The notes below the pieces were generated by a model that had not been told where the DNA came from, did no database searches, and was given only the letters and a program-made list of their open reading frames with translations. Position numbers and translations under genes: made by a program. Shown piece after piece: positions 24,761 to 32,418 of a DNA stretch of 47,611 nt (position 1 is the first letter of the stretch; each line of letters opens with the position of its first letter). Where the stretch lies: contig JAFRZB010000022.1 of NCBI GenBank assembly GCA_017442785.1, forward strand, positions 1 through 47,611. Direction: 5' to 3'. This DNA comes from Bacillota bacterium. Lineage in GTDB: Bacteria; Bacillota; Clostridia; Peptostreptococcales; Anaerovoracaceae.

Positions 24761-24836
24761 TGGTGGTCTGTGAGGGACTCGAACCCGCGGCATCATGGTT
24801 GTGACCCATGCGCTCTACCAGCTGAGCTAACAGACC
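24761..24836 (-). tRNA. tRNA-Val(CAC)
   Basis: Minus strand, acceptor GGTCTGT/ACAGACC, D-arm GCTCAGCTGGTAGAGC, anticodon stem CATGG/CCATG, loop GTCACAA (anticodon CAC), discriminator A, encoded CCA. Single tRNA with its own promoter and terminator. Confidence 0.96.
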
Positions 24837-24851
24837 CCAAACGCAAGGAGT

Positions 24852-24880
24852 ATTATACTATCACGCCGCGCGGATTGCAA
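24852..24880 (-). promoter_or_regulatory. Promoter of tRNA-Val
   Basis: Minus strand TTGCAA (24875-24880), 17-nt spacer, TATAAT (24852-24857). Start near 24845, giving a leader of about 9 nt. The -35 hexamer is shared with the divergent promoter. Confidence 0.8.
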
Positions 24881-24904
24881 GTGGTCTTGTGTTTATAGTA
24901 TAAT
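24875..24904 (+). promoter_or_regulatory. Promoter of the glycyl radical enzyme gene
   Basis: TTGCAA (24875-24880), 18-nt spacer, TATAAT (24899-24904). TTGCAA is its own reverse complement and serves both directions. Confidence 0.75.
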
Positions 24905-24948
24905 AATCTTGCCAAGTTAATTCATCGAAAGATATACGGAGAAGAGAA

Positions 24949-27351
24949 ATGACAGACAGAATTCGCAGGATGAAAGAACGCTGGGAGACTACCACCTATC
25001 CCCTCTGCATAGACAGGATGAGGGTGTCCTTCCCGGTGATGGAAGCCATGAAGGGCCAGCACCCATATAAGGTGCGCGCTGCGGTCCACGAGGCAATACT
25101 TACCAAATGCCCCATAGCCATAGAGCCGGACGACCTTATATGCGGCGTAGGCGCCAGCAAGGCCTTCGGGATAGAGATGGACTACGAGATGGGCACCTGG
25201 AACAAGGAGGAGATAGACTCCCTGCGTTCCGAGGGCTACACCATAGAGCCGGAGGAGGAAGCCGAGCTCTACGAATACATGGCACGCGTGGAAAAGGGAG
25301 ACCTTTTCGTAACATCAAACCAGCTTCTCGGAGACTTCCTGGGCGACGACCCTGAGATGTGGGCTTTCATGAGGTCCGGTCTGGTGCTGCCCCCCTGGAA
25401 GGACAAGAAGAACGCCTCAGGCGGCGGCAGAGCGCAGTCCGGCATGGGCCTTAATCCTCTTGGGCTCTACGTTACGGACTATGAAGTGATGCTAAAGCGC
25501 GGCGCCAGGGACATGATAAACGAATGCAAGGAGCATCTCTCAAAGCTCAGCTATTTCGACGAGGACTGCGTACGCAAAAAGTACTTCTGGCAGGCCTGCA
25601 TAACCTGCCTTGAGGCGCTGATCACCTACGCCAACCGCTACGCGGACCTTGCTCAGAAGATGGCGGACGAGGAAAAGGACCCCGTGCGCAAGGCAGAGCT
25701 TGAGCGCATGTCCGCGGTATGCAGGCGCGTCCCGGAATATCCGGCTGAGAGCTTCCGCGAGGCCATCCAGTGTTTCTGGTTCATATTCCTCATGATGAAC
25801 CCCTCCTCCACCGCGGCCGCAGGCAGGTTCGACCAGTACATGTATCCTTACTACAAGAAGGACATAGAGGAAGGAAAGATAACCGAGGAAGAGGTCCTGG
25901 AATACCTGGAGATACTGCGTCTTAAGGACTTCCAGCTGAACCGCGTCTCCGGCTTCGTGCTGCGCCAGAAGAACTCGGGCATGGCCAAGTGGCACAACTG
26001 GACTCTCGGCGGCGTCACCCCGGAGGGAGACTGCGCGGTAAACGAGCTCACCTACCTGGAGTTCAAGGCAGCGACGGAAGTACGTATTCCGCACCACACG
26101 ATAACTCTCCGCGTAGCAGAGAACACCCCCATAGAGACCATAGTGGAGGCCCTCAAAGTGGTAAAGACAGGCATAGGCATGCCGTGCTTCGTGGGAGACA
26201 AGAGCTACATGAACTTCTTCATGAGCCGCGGCGTTCCCATCGAAAAGGCCCGCAACTACTCCATGGCCGGCTGCGTGGACGGCTACATAGCAAACGCCAC
26301 CAGAGGCCAGGTGGCGGCGATGTTCATAGTCACCCTGGTCTACGACATCTTCCTGCACAACGGCTACTGCCCGTGGCTGAAGGACTACGCAGGCCCGAAG
26401 ACCGGCGAAGTTACGAGCTTTAAGACCTTTGAGGAATACAAGGAAGCCTTCTACAAACAGCTGAAATACCAGGTCGAGATGGCTGCAAAGTACTTCTTCT
26501 CCTGGATGATACTAACAAGGGATCAGACACCGGACTTCATACGCTCCGCCCTCACCCCGGGCTGCCTGGAGCAGGGCAAGGAAGTAATGTCCATACACAT
26601 GGAGCCGTTCGACGCCCTGACGGTGTGCTCAGCCGTAGGCGTAGTGAACGTGGCGGACTCCCTTACAGCGGTAAAGACACTGGTCTACGATCAGAAGAAA
26701 TACACCATGGAGCAGCTGCAGACGGCGCTCGAAGCCAACTGGCAGGGCTACGAGGACATGCGTCAGGACTTCCTCAGGGCTCCCAAGTACGGAAACAACG
26801 AGGAGGAGCCGGACCGCATGGTGGCCGAGGTCTATGAAAAGTACGCCGAGTACTTCTCCGCCTGTGACAGCGCCTGCGGCGGAAAGTGCGTTCCCAACGC
26901 CATCTCCATAACGGCCCACCAGCCGGGCGGAAAGTCCGTTGGTGCCACCCCGGACGGACGCTTTGCAGGAGAGATACTGGCAGACGCGGCCACCTCACCC
27001 GCCCAGGGAAGAGACCACATAGGTCCTCTTGCGGTGTTCCAGTCCGCCATGAAAGTGGACCAGGACGCCTACCAGGCCATGCTCATGAACATGAAGTTCA
27101 GTCCCACGGCCATGAAGTCCGACGAAGACCTTGAAAAGCTCGCTCAGATGATCAAGATCTACCTTACCAACGGCGGCAAGCACATCCAGTTCAACGTCGT
27201 GACCAAGGAGACTCTTCAGGCCGCAAGGAAGGAGCCGCAGAAGCACAAGGACCTCATAGTCCGCGTTGCCGGCTATTCCGCATACTACATCAGCCTGTCC
27301 GACGTGATGCAGCGCGAGGTACTGGACCGCACCACCTACGAATCGATATAG
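24949..27351 (+). CDS. Glycyl radical enzyme of the PFL/dehydratase/decarboxylase family, substrate unknown
   Basis: 800 residues, cytosolic, complete. The glycyl-radical loop 'RVAGYSAYYISLS' puts the radical Gly at 775, 25 residues from the end. The thiyl Cys is C442 in 'SMAGCVDGYIAN'. Glycerol-, choline- and hydroxyproline-type eliminases and arylacetate decarboxylases have Cys-X-Glu here; this one has Asp444 instead of Glu. It is not pyruvate formate-lyase, which has two adjacent cysteines. C-terminal 'ATPDGRFAGEILADAATSP' is family-typical. The start follows CGGAGAAGAGAA. There is no activating enzyme beside it and none elsewhere in the window. It is single in its transcript, with a terminator 10 nt after the stop. 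A dehydratase, decarboxylase or C-C/C-N lyase acting on an unknown small molecule is possible. Confidence 0.93.
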   Translation: MTDRIRRMKERWETTTYPLCIDRMRVSFPVMEAMKGQHPYKVRAAVHEAILTKCPIAIEPDDLICGVGASKAFGIEMDYEMGTWNKEEIDSLRSEGYTIEPEEEAELYEYMARVEKGDLFVTSNQLLGDFLGDDPEMWAFMRSGLVLPPWKDKKNASGGGRAQSGMGLNPLGLYVTDYEVMLKRGARDMINECKEHLSKLSYFDEDCVRKKYFWQACITCLEALITYANRYADLAQKMADEEKDPVRKAELERMSAVCRRVPEYPAESFREAIQCFWFIFLMMNPSSTAAAGRFDQYMYPYYKKDIEEGKITEEEVLEYLEILRLKDFQLNRVSGFVLRQKNSGMAKWHNWTLGGVTPEGDCAVNELTYLEFKAATEVRIPHHTITLRVAENTPIETIVEALKVVKTGIGMPCFVGDKSYMNFFMSRGVPIEKARNYSMAGCVDGYIANATRGQVAAMFIVTLVYDIFLHNGYCPWLKDYAGPKTGEVTSFKTFEEYKEAFYKQLKYQVEMAAKYFFSWMILTRDQTPDFIRSALTPGCLEQGKEVMSIHMEPFDALTVCSAVGVVNVADSLTAVKTLVYDQKKYTMEQLQTALEANWQGYEDMRQDFLRAPKYGNNEEEPDRMVAEVYEKYAEYFSACDSACGGKCVPNAISITAHQPGGKSVGATPDGRFAGEILADAATSPAQGRDHIGPLAVFQSAMKVDQDAYQAMLMNMKFSPTAMKSDEDLEKLAQMIKIYLTNGGKHIQFNVVTKETLQAARKEPQKHKDLIVRVAGYSAYYISLSDVMQREVLDRTTYESI

Positions 27352-27361
27352 CGGAAATATA

Positions 27362-27395
27362 AAGAAGGCCCGCGCCAGCGGGCCTTCTTCTTTTA
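27362..27395. terminator. Bidirectional terminator
   Basis: AAGAAGGCCCGC-GCCA-GCGGGCCTTCTT, a perfect 12-bp stem with CTTTTA after it on the plus strand, between the convergent glycyl radical enzyme and XRE-type genes. Confidence 0.88.
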
Positions 27396-27398
27396 TTC

Positions 27399-27887
27399 TT
27401 ACATGGCGTCGTCCAGCTTTCCGCTGGATGCCGCGTATTTTATCCATATCTTCATGCCCTGGATGGAGCGTTCAAGCTCGCTGAGCTTCTCCAGGATCTC
27501 ATCGAAATCCCTGCGCTCGAAATCGTTCACGCGACCGTCGCGGGCAATGGCTATCATCCTGTCCTTCTCCTCGGACAGGGCGTTGAGCGATGCAATTATA
27601 TCTATAGTCACCTGCGAGAAATCGCTTAGCCTGGCCTTGGGCACGTATTTCATGCCTATGGGGCACTCGTTGGTGCAGTAGTAGTTGCACAGCTCGGGGT
27701 TTTCGTACTGCTCCTCCATTGTGAGCACCTCGTCCGGGTGAGGCATGGACTTGCCGCTCTCTATCTTTTCTATGCGCTCTGGGCTTATGTACTCCAAAAG
27801 CTCGCTTGCGGCCTCGCGGCTGAGCTCTTTTGCCTCCCTGCTCAGCTGGTATATGTTCTTGTTCTCTTTTACCGATCTTTTACCCAT
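27399..27887 (-). CDS. XRE-like helix-turn-helix protein with a CX3CX3C motif
   Basis: 162 residues. The N-terminal part ('YQLSREAKELSREAASEL' to 'IEKIESGKSMPHPDEV') is a lambda-repressor/XRE-type helix-turn-helix. It is followed by 'LCNYYCTNECPIG' with C67, C71 and C75, then a long alpha-helical C-terminal half (about 90-162, heptad-like, 'RDFDEILEKLSELERSIQGM'). The cysteine trio could bind a metal or an iron-sulfur cluster and make the regulator redox-responsive; this is inference. The start has AGGAGG 5 nt upstream. Convergent with the glycyl radical enzyme and divergent from lysA; its target is unknown. Confidence 0.82.
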   Translation of the reverse strand: MGKRSVKENKNIYQLSREAKELSREAASELLEYISPERIEKIESGKSMPHPDEVLTMEEQYENPELCNYYCTNECPIGMKYVPKARLSDFSQVTIDIIASLNALSEEKDRMIAIARDGRVNDFERRDFDEILEKLSELERSIQGMKIWIKYAASSGKLDDAM

Positions 27888-27968
27888 GTTACCTCCTGCG
27901 CCCGCTCTTCGGGCTTCGGTCAGGGATAATTATACACGCTGCGGAAGCGGTTTTAAAGAATAAAAACG

Positions 27969-27997
27969 TTGATAGGACAGCCTCTTGGTGGTATAAT
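27969..27997 (+). promoter_or_regulatory. Promoter of lysA-ddh-vanX-like
   Basis: TTGATA (27969-27974), 17-nt spacer, TATAAT (27992-27997), about 30 nt of leader to the lysA ATG. Confidence 0.8.
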
Positions 27998-28034
27998 ACA
28001 AAAATATTATTGCTTTTTTGTTTGGAGAAGATAT

Positions 28035-29345
28035 ATGAACAGAGAGCTTACGGAAATAAAGGACGGCAGGCTGTTCTTCGACGGATGCGACCTTACGCAG
28101 CTGGCCGAAGGCTTCGGCACACCGCTCTACGTGTATTCACAGAACGTGATCAAGGCGCGCGCCGCGGAGCTTCGCGAGGCCTTTCTTGACGGACATCCCA
28201 AGAACCGCGTGGCCTACGCCGCCAAGGCCTTCTGCTGCACCGCGATGCTTAAGCTTGCGGAAAAGGAAGGGCTCTGCGTGGACGTGGTGTCCGGAGGAGA
28301 GCTCTTCACCGCAATTAAGGCGGGCTTTCCGGCCGAGCGCATAGAGTTCAACGGCAACAACAAGACCGAGGACGAGCTGAAGATGGCCGTGGGATACGGC
28401 ATCGGAAGGATAATCGTAGACAGCCTTCAGGAGCTGGACCTTCTGGAGAAGATCTGCAGAGCCGCCTGCAGAAAAGCGCGCGTGCTTCTGAGGATAACCC
28501 CGGGCGTAAAGGCAGATTCCCACGACTACATAGTTACCGGCAAGAAGGACTCGAAATTCGGCATTCCGCTGGATGATGACGTAATCCTGCCTTATGTAAA
28601 GAAGGCTCTGGATTCCGAATGGATAGACTTCCTCGGTCTGCACTACCACGTGGGGTCCCAGCTCTTCGACAATTCCGCGCACCTGGCGGCCCTGGACATC
28701 ACCCTGGACCTTGCTCTTAAGATATTCGACAGCTTCGGATACGCCGTGGAGGAGATAAACCTCGGCGGAGGCTTCGGGATACAGTATACGACGGAGGAGA
28801 GGAAGCCCTACAGATACTTCCTGGAGCCTCTGATGGCCCGTGTGAGCGACTTTTGCGCAGCTCACGGGGAATTCTCCCCTGCCCTCGTAATAGAGCCCGG
28901 AAGGAGCCTTGTAGGCGAAGCCGGGGTGCAGCTCTACACCGTAGGATCCACCAAGGACATAAGAGGCGTGCGCAATTACGCAGCCGTGGACGGAGGCATG
29001 TGGGACAACATACGCCCTGCCCTCTACGGCGCAAAGTACGACGCCCTCCTCGCCAACCGAGCAGATGAGCCTGCGACAAAGACAGTGACGGTATGCGGCA
29101 AGTGCTGCGAGTCCGGAGACATACTCATACGTGACATCAAGCTCCCCGCACCCAAGGCGGGAGACGTACTGGCGGTATTCTCCACCGGAGCCTACGGATA
29201 TTCAATGGCATCCAACTACAACAGAAACACAGTCCCGGGCGTGGTATTCATCAAGGACGGCAGGGCCGAATGGGCCGTAAAGCCTCAGACCTACGAATAC
29301 ATCACAGCCCTGGACGTCATCCCTGACAGCCTTTCGGAGGAATAG
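28035..29345 (+). CDS. lysA: Diaminopimelate decarboxylase
   Basis: Makes L-lysine from meso-diaminopimelate, PLP-dependent, cytosol, 436 residues. Alanine-racemase fold with PLP-binding K64 in 'VAYAAKAFCC', 'GLHYHVGSQL', 'EINLGGGFGI' for the PLP phosphate, 'EPGRSLVGEAGV', and the active-site Cys in 'CGKCCESGDIL'. The ATG at 28035 is chosen because GGAG lies just upstream; the frame opens 22 codons earlier inside the promoter. It lies 3 nt before ddh. Confidence 0.96.
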   Translation: MNRELTEIKDGRLFFDGCDLTQLAEGFGTPLYVYSQNVIKARAAELREAFLDGHPKNRVAYAAKAFCCTAMLKLAEKEGLCVDVVSGGELFTAIKAGFPAERIEFNGNNKTEDELKMAVGYGIGRIIVDSLQELDLLEKICRAACRKARVLLRITPGVKADSHDYIVTGKKDSKFGIPLDDDVILPYVKKALDSEWIDFLGLHYHVGSQLFDNSAHLAALDITLDLALKIFDSFGYAVEEINLGGGFGIQYTTEERKPYRYFLEPLMARVSDFCAAHGEFSPALVIEPGRSLVGEAGVQLYTVGSTKDIRGVRNYAAVDGGMWDNIRPALYGAKYDALLANRADEPATKTVTVCGKCCESGDILIRDIKLPAPKAGDVLAVFSTGAYGYSMASNYNRNTVPGVVFIKDGRAEWAVKPQTYEYITALDVIPDSLSEE

Positions 29346-29348
29346 AAA

Positions 29349-30335
29349 ATGGAAAAGATAAGGATAGGAATAGCAGGCTACGGCAACCTCGGAAGAGGCG
29401 TGGAATGCGCCGTAAAGCAGAACCCGGACATGGAGATAGCCGGGATATACACAAGGAGAGACCCCTCCGCGGTAAAGCCTCTCACAGAGGGCGTAAAGGT
29501 GTTTAAGACAGACGCCCTGGAGGAAAAGCAGGACATAGACGTCCTCATCCTCTGCATGGGAAGCGCCACGGAGCTTCCGATATATACTCCAAAGTACGCC
29601 GCCATGTACAACGTCATCGACAGCTTCGACAACCACAACGACATCCCGAAGCATTTCGCCAACGTGGACGCGGCCGCAAAGAAGGCCGGAAAGCTTGCCG
29701 CCATATCCCTCGGTTGGGACCCGGGCCTGTTCTCCTTAAGCAGAGCCATAGCCACCCTCGCCCTTCCCAGGGGTGAGAACTACACGTTCTGGGGACGCGG
29801 CGTAAGCCAGGGCCACTCCAACGCCATCAGAAGGATAGAAGGCGTTCTGGACGCAAGGCAGTATACCGTTCCTGTCGAGTCCGCCGTCGAGGCCGTAAGG
29901 CGCGGAGAGAACCCGGTGCTCACCACAAGGCAGAAGCACACAAGAGAGTGCTTCGTGGTGGCAGCCGAAGGAGCGGATAAGGAGAAGATCAGGCAGACCA
30001 TAGTAAACATGCCGGACTATTTCGCGGACTACGACACCACGGTCACCTTTATCACCCAGGAGGAACTGGACAGGGACCACAAGGGCCTTCCGCACGGCGG
30101 CTCCGTAATCAGATCCGGAAAGACCGGCTGGAACGAGGAGAACGATCAGGTAGTGGAGTTCAAGCTCACACTGGACTCCAACCCGGAGTTCACGTCCGGA
30201 GTGCTGGTGGCCTACGCAAGAGCTGTGGCAAGGCTCGCCAGGGAAGGCCGGACAGGCTGCATGACCATATTCGACATACCGGTATCCTACGCGCTTCCGG
30301 TAAGCCCTGAAGAGATGCGCGCGCACATGCTGTAG
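29349..30335 (+). CDS. ddh: meso-Diaminopimelate D-dehydrogenase
   Basis: NADPH-dependent one-step conversion of tetrahydrodipicolinate and ammonia to meso-DAP, 328 residues. N-terminal Rossmann fold 'IRIGIAGYGNLGRGVE' (5-20), 'DVLILCMGSATELP', 'DSFDNHNDIP' and 'SLGWDPGLFSLSR' are typical of Ddh, including the substrate-binding region. The start has GGAGG 8 nt upstream. Its presence implies the dehydrogenase shortcut of lysine synthesis. Confidence 0.94.
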   Translation: MEKIRIGIAGYGNLGRGVECAVKQNPDMEIAGIYTRRDPSAVKPLTEGVKVFKTDALEEKQDIDVLILCMGSATELPIYTPKYAAMYNVIDSFDNHNDIPKHFANVDAAAKKAGKLAAISLGWDPGLFSLSRAIATLALPRGENYTFWGRGVSQGHSNAIRRIEGVLDARQYTVPVESAVEAVRRGENPVLTTRQKHTRECFVVAAEGADKEKIRQTIVNMPDYFADYDTTVTFITQEELDRDHKGLPHGGSVIRSGKTGWNEENDQVVEFKLTLDSNPEFTSGVLVAYARAVARLAREGRTGCMTIFDIPVSYALPVSPEEMRAHML

Positions 30336-30353
30336 AGGCGCCTTAAGACGATA

Positions 30354-31019
30354 ATGGGTCAGGAAGAAAAGTATAAGAACATGATCACCATGGACCCGTC
30401 GGGCTTCACGGTGCTTGCGGAATACATACCGTCCGTGGTGCAGGAGATACGCTACTACTCCACGTACAACTTCGTGGGAGACCGCATCGACGGCTACGAG
30501 GAGCCCTGCGCCATAGTGACTAAGGAGGCTGCAAGAGCCCTCAAGGGCGTCAGCAACGAACTGGCCGCCCTCGGATTCCGCCTGAAAATATTCGACGCCT
30601 ACCGTCCGGTAAGCGCCGTAAAGCATTTCATATTCTGGGGGATAGAAGATCAGGACATACGCATGAAGCCCTATTTCTACCCGGATCTGGAAAAGCAGGA
30701 GCTCTTCGTAAAGGGCTACATAGCAAGCCGCTCCAGCCACAGCCGCGGAAGCACCGTGGACCTTACCCTTCTGGACATGAAGACCGGCATGGAGGCGGAC
30801 ATGGGAAGCCCCTTCGACTTCTTCGGGGAGATCTCTCATCCGGACTACGAGGGCATCACCCGCCGGCAGTACGAGAACCGCATGCTGCTAAGAGACGCAA
30901 TGCTCAGGAACGGCTTTGAGCCTCTGGACTGCGAGTGGTGGCACTTCACCCTGAAAGACGAGCCCTACCCGGACACCTACTTCGAGTTCCCGGTCTCCCG
31001 GGCATATCTTCTCAAGTAG
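30354..31019 (+). CDS. D-alanyl-D-alanine dipeptidase (VanX/DdpX family)
   Basis: 221 residues, zinc peptidase of family M15D, no signal peptide, so cytosolic. It has the full active site: R84 ('DAYRP', VanX Arg71), zinc ligands H129 and D136 ('SSHSRGSTVDLTL') and H197, with the catalytic Glu194 ('CEWWHF'). It splits D-Ala-D-Ala. It is third in an operon with lysA and ddh. There are no vanHAB genes, so peptidoglycan turnover or D-Ala recycling is more likely than glycopeptide resistance. The ribosome site is weak; ATG at 30381 is an alternative start. Confidence 0.9.
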   Translation: MGQEEKYKNMITMDPSGFTVLAEYIPSVVQEIRYYSTYNFVGDRIDGYEEPCAIVTKEAARALKGVSNELAALGFRLKIFDAYRPVSAVKHFIFWGIEDQDIRMKPYFYPDLEKQELFVKGYIASRSSHSRGSTVDLTLLDMKTGMEADMGSPFDFFGEISHPDYEGITRRQYENRMLLRDAMLRNGFEPLDCEWWHFTLKDEPYPDTYFEFPVSRAYLLK

Positions 31020-31022
31020 CTG

Positions 31023-32285
31023 CTAAGGCAAAGCAAAACCGCATATCTCGAACCCTTCGGGCGGATCCGCCTCGAAGGGTATTTTATTTTCCTTAAGTAT
31101 AGCGGCGAACTGCTCCGTGTAGCGCGGATCATCATTGCGCTGCATTACGCATACGCTGAAGGTCTCCTCCAGGGAGAATATCTCTATGGATATGCCGCCG
31201 CTCAAAGACATGTCCAGGAGCGGGATGATGTCCGCCATATACTTTTCCAGACCGCACCATCTTACGTAGCCGGTGTAGCTCACCTCGAAGGTGTTCTTTC
31301 CTATCCCGTCCACCACCACGCGGCGCATGTAGTCGTGCTTTTCAGGGATGGTCATGTACTTTATGGCCTTCTCGTTCAGGATGTGAGCGTTTACGGTAAG
31401 CACGTCGTTGAGATCGTCAGCCTGAGTTATGAGTATCCCCCTCCCTATAGTGTTGAGCATGTCTATAGGCTCATCCCTGAGCATATCGGGATAGACCATG
31501 GGGACTATGTTTACGTGGCAGAGATGGCTGTGTCTTCTTCCCACGGCTCCCCTGAACTGGTGCTGCATACCGCAGACCACGGGAAGCGTCTCATCAGGAT
31601 GCACGGCGGTTATGGCCTTGTACATGAGGGTGGTTATGAAGGTCGCGGGGCTTCCGTCCACGCCGGACAGGAAGGACATCATGTCCCTGTTATTTATCCT
31701 GAACCTGTAAGCCCTCCAGGAGCTCATGGTGTCGTAGCCATTAGGCATGTCCAGAGTCAGGAGCTCATCCGGGCGCTGTATTATACCTAAGGGCCTCTCC
31801 GGGAGAGCGTCCTTTGGGTACGGATCGTCATCGGACTCATCCGGGGGGATCTCGCTGTCCGCAAGTGCTATGTTCTCCACCGCTATCTCGGCGTCCGGAT
31901 GCATGGCCGTGATGTAATAATACAGCAGCGTCCTTAAGAACTGGAACATTCCGTTTCCGTCCGTCATGAAGTGCGTTGTGTCTATGTATATCCTGCAGCC
32001 GTCATAGGCAAAGGCGAACACGTGATAATTGCTCTCGGCCGAACCCAGCACCACGGTCTTCCCTTCCGGGGACACCACGAAAGGCAGAGGGTTCTGCTCG
32101 TAGATGTACTTGTCTCCGTCGCGCAGCAGCCTTACGGCGAAGTACGGGAACCTCTTTATAGCTCTTGCGGCCGCGGCTGCAATAGCTCCGGGGTCCACAG
32201 GCTCTGTCATCACTATGCCCATGCGAATAGTGCCCAAAAGATCCGGGCCGGCGGCGTACAGTATGTTGTTCACCTTGTAGGTCAT
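31023..32285 (-). CDS. Stand-alone condensation-domain-like acyltransferase
   Basis: 420 residues, cytosolic. 'DTTHFMTDGNG' contains the HxxxDG signature (H105 to G110) of the chloramphenicol acetyltransferase / condensation / PapA fold, whose His is the catalytic base for acyl transfer to an amine or alcohol. Further along, 'YDTMSSWRAYRFRIN' and 'TLPVVCGMQHQFRGAVG' fit the second half of the fold. No carrier protein, adenylation domain or polyketide gene lies near, so it is a free-standing enzyme with an unknown substrate. GGAGG lies 9 nt before the ATG. It is convergent with the vanX-like gene, only 3 nt apart. Confidence 0.83.
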   Translation of the reverse strand: MTYKVNNILYAAGPDLLGTIRMGIVMTEPVDPGAIAAAAARAIKRFPYFAVRLLRDGDKYIYEQNPLPFVVSPEGKTVVLGSAESNYHVFAFAYDGCRIYIDTTHFMTDGNGMFQFLRTLLYYYITAMHPDAEIAVENIALADSEIPPDESDDDPYPKDALPERPLGIIQRPDELLTLDMPNGYDTMSSWRAYRFRINNRDMMSFLSGVDGSPATFITTLMYKAITAVHPDETLPVVCGMQHQFRGAVGRRHSHLCHVNIVPMVYPDMLRDEPIDMLNTIGRGILITQADDLNDVLTVNAHILNEKAIKYMTIPEKHDYMRRVVVDGIGKNTFEVSYTGYVRWCGLEKYMADIIPLLDMSLSGGISIEIFSLEETFSVCVMQRNDDPRYTEQFAAILKENKIPFEADPPEGFEICGFALP

Positions 32286-32318
32286 GCGGTAAGCCCTCCT
32301 TTCGCTGAATGGTGCAGA

Positions 32319-32398
32319 TCAATTTTGCTTTCGGACTCTTAAGAACTGATACGGTCCGTCAGCTATCCCCTTACGGTTGAGCCGGAGCATCAATATCC
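32319..32398 (-). pseudogene. Remnant of a second Pr6Pr-like gene
   Basis: Reading the minus strand gives 'GILMLRLNRKGIADGPYQF' and 'LRVRKQN' then stop. The intact neighbour (33282-33833) has 'GILMLWLNHKGIVDGPYPF' and 'FRIRTQK'. About 27 codons are preserved with high DNA identity, immediately downstream of the DUF3737 gene, with no start or upstream part. This is the trace of a tandem duplication that was mostly deleted. Confidence 0.8.
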
Positions 32399-32418
32399 CG
32401 CAGGCATCGGAGCAGAAG

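Noticed and set aside
30354-31019. VanX-like gene as part of a vancomycin-resistance cluster
   Set aside because: No vanH, vanA/B, vanR or vanS nearby; neighbours are lysA and ddh.
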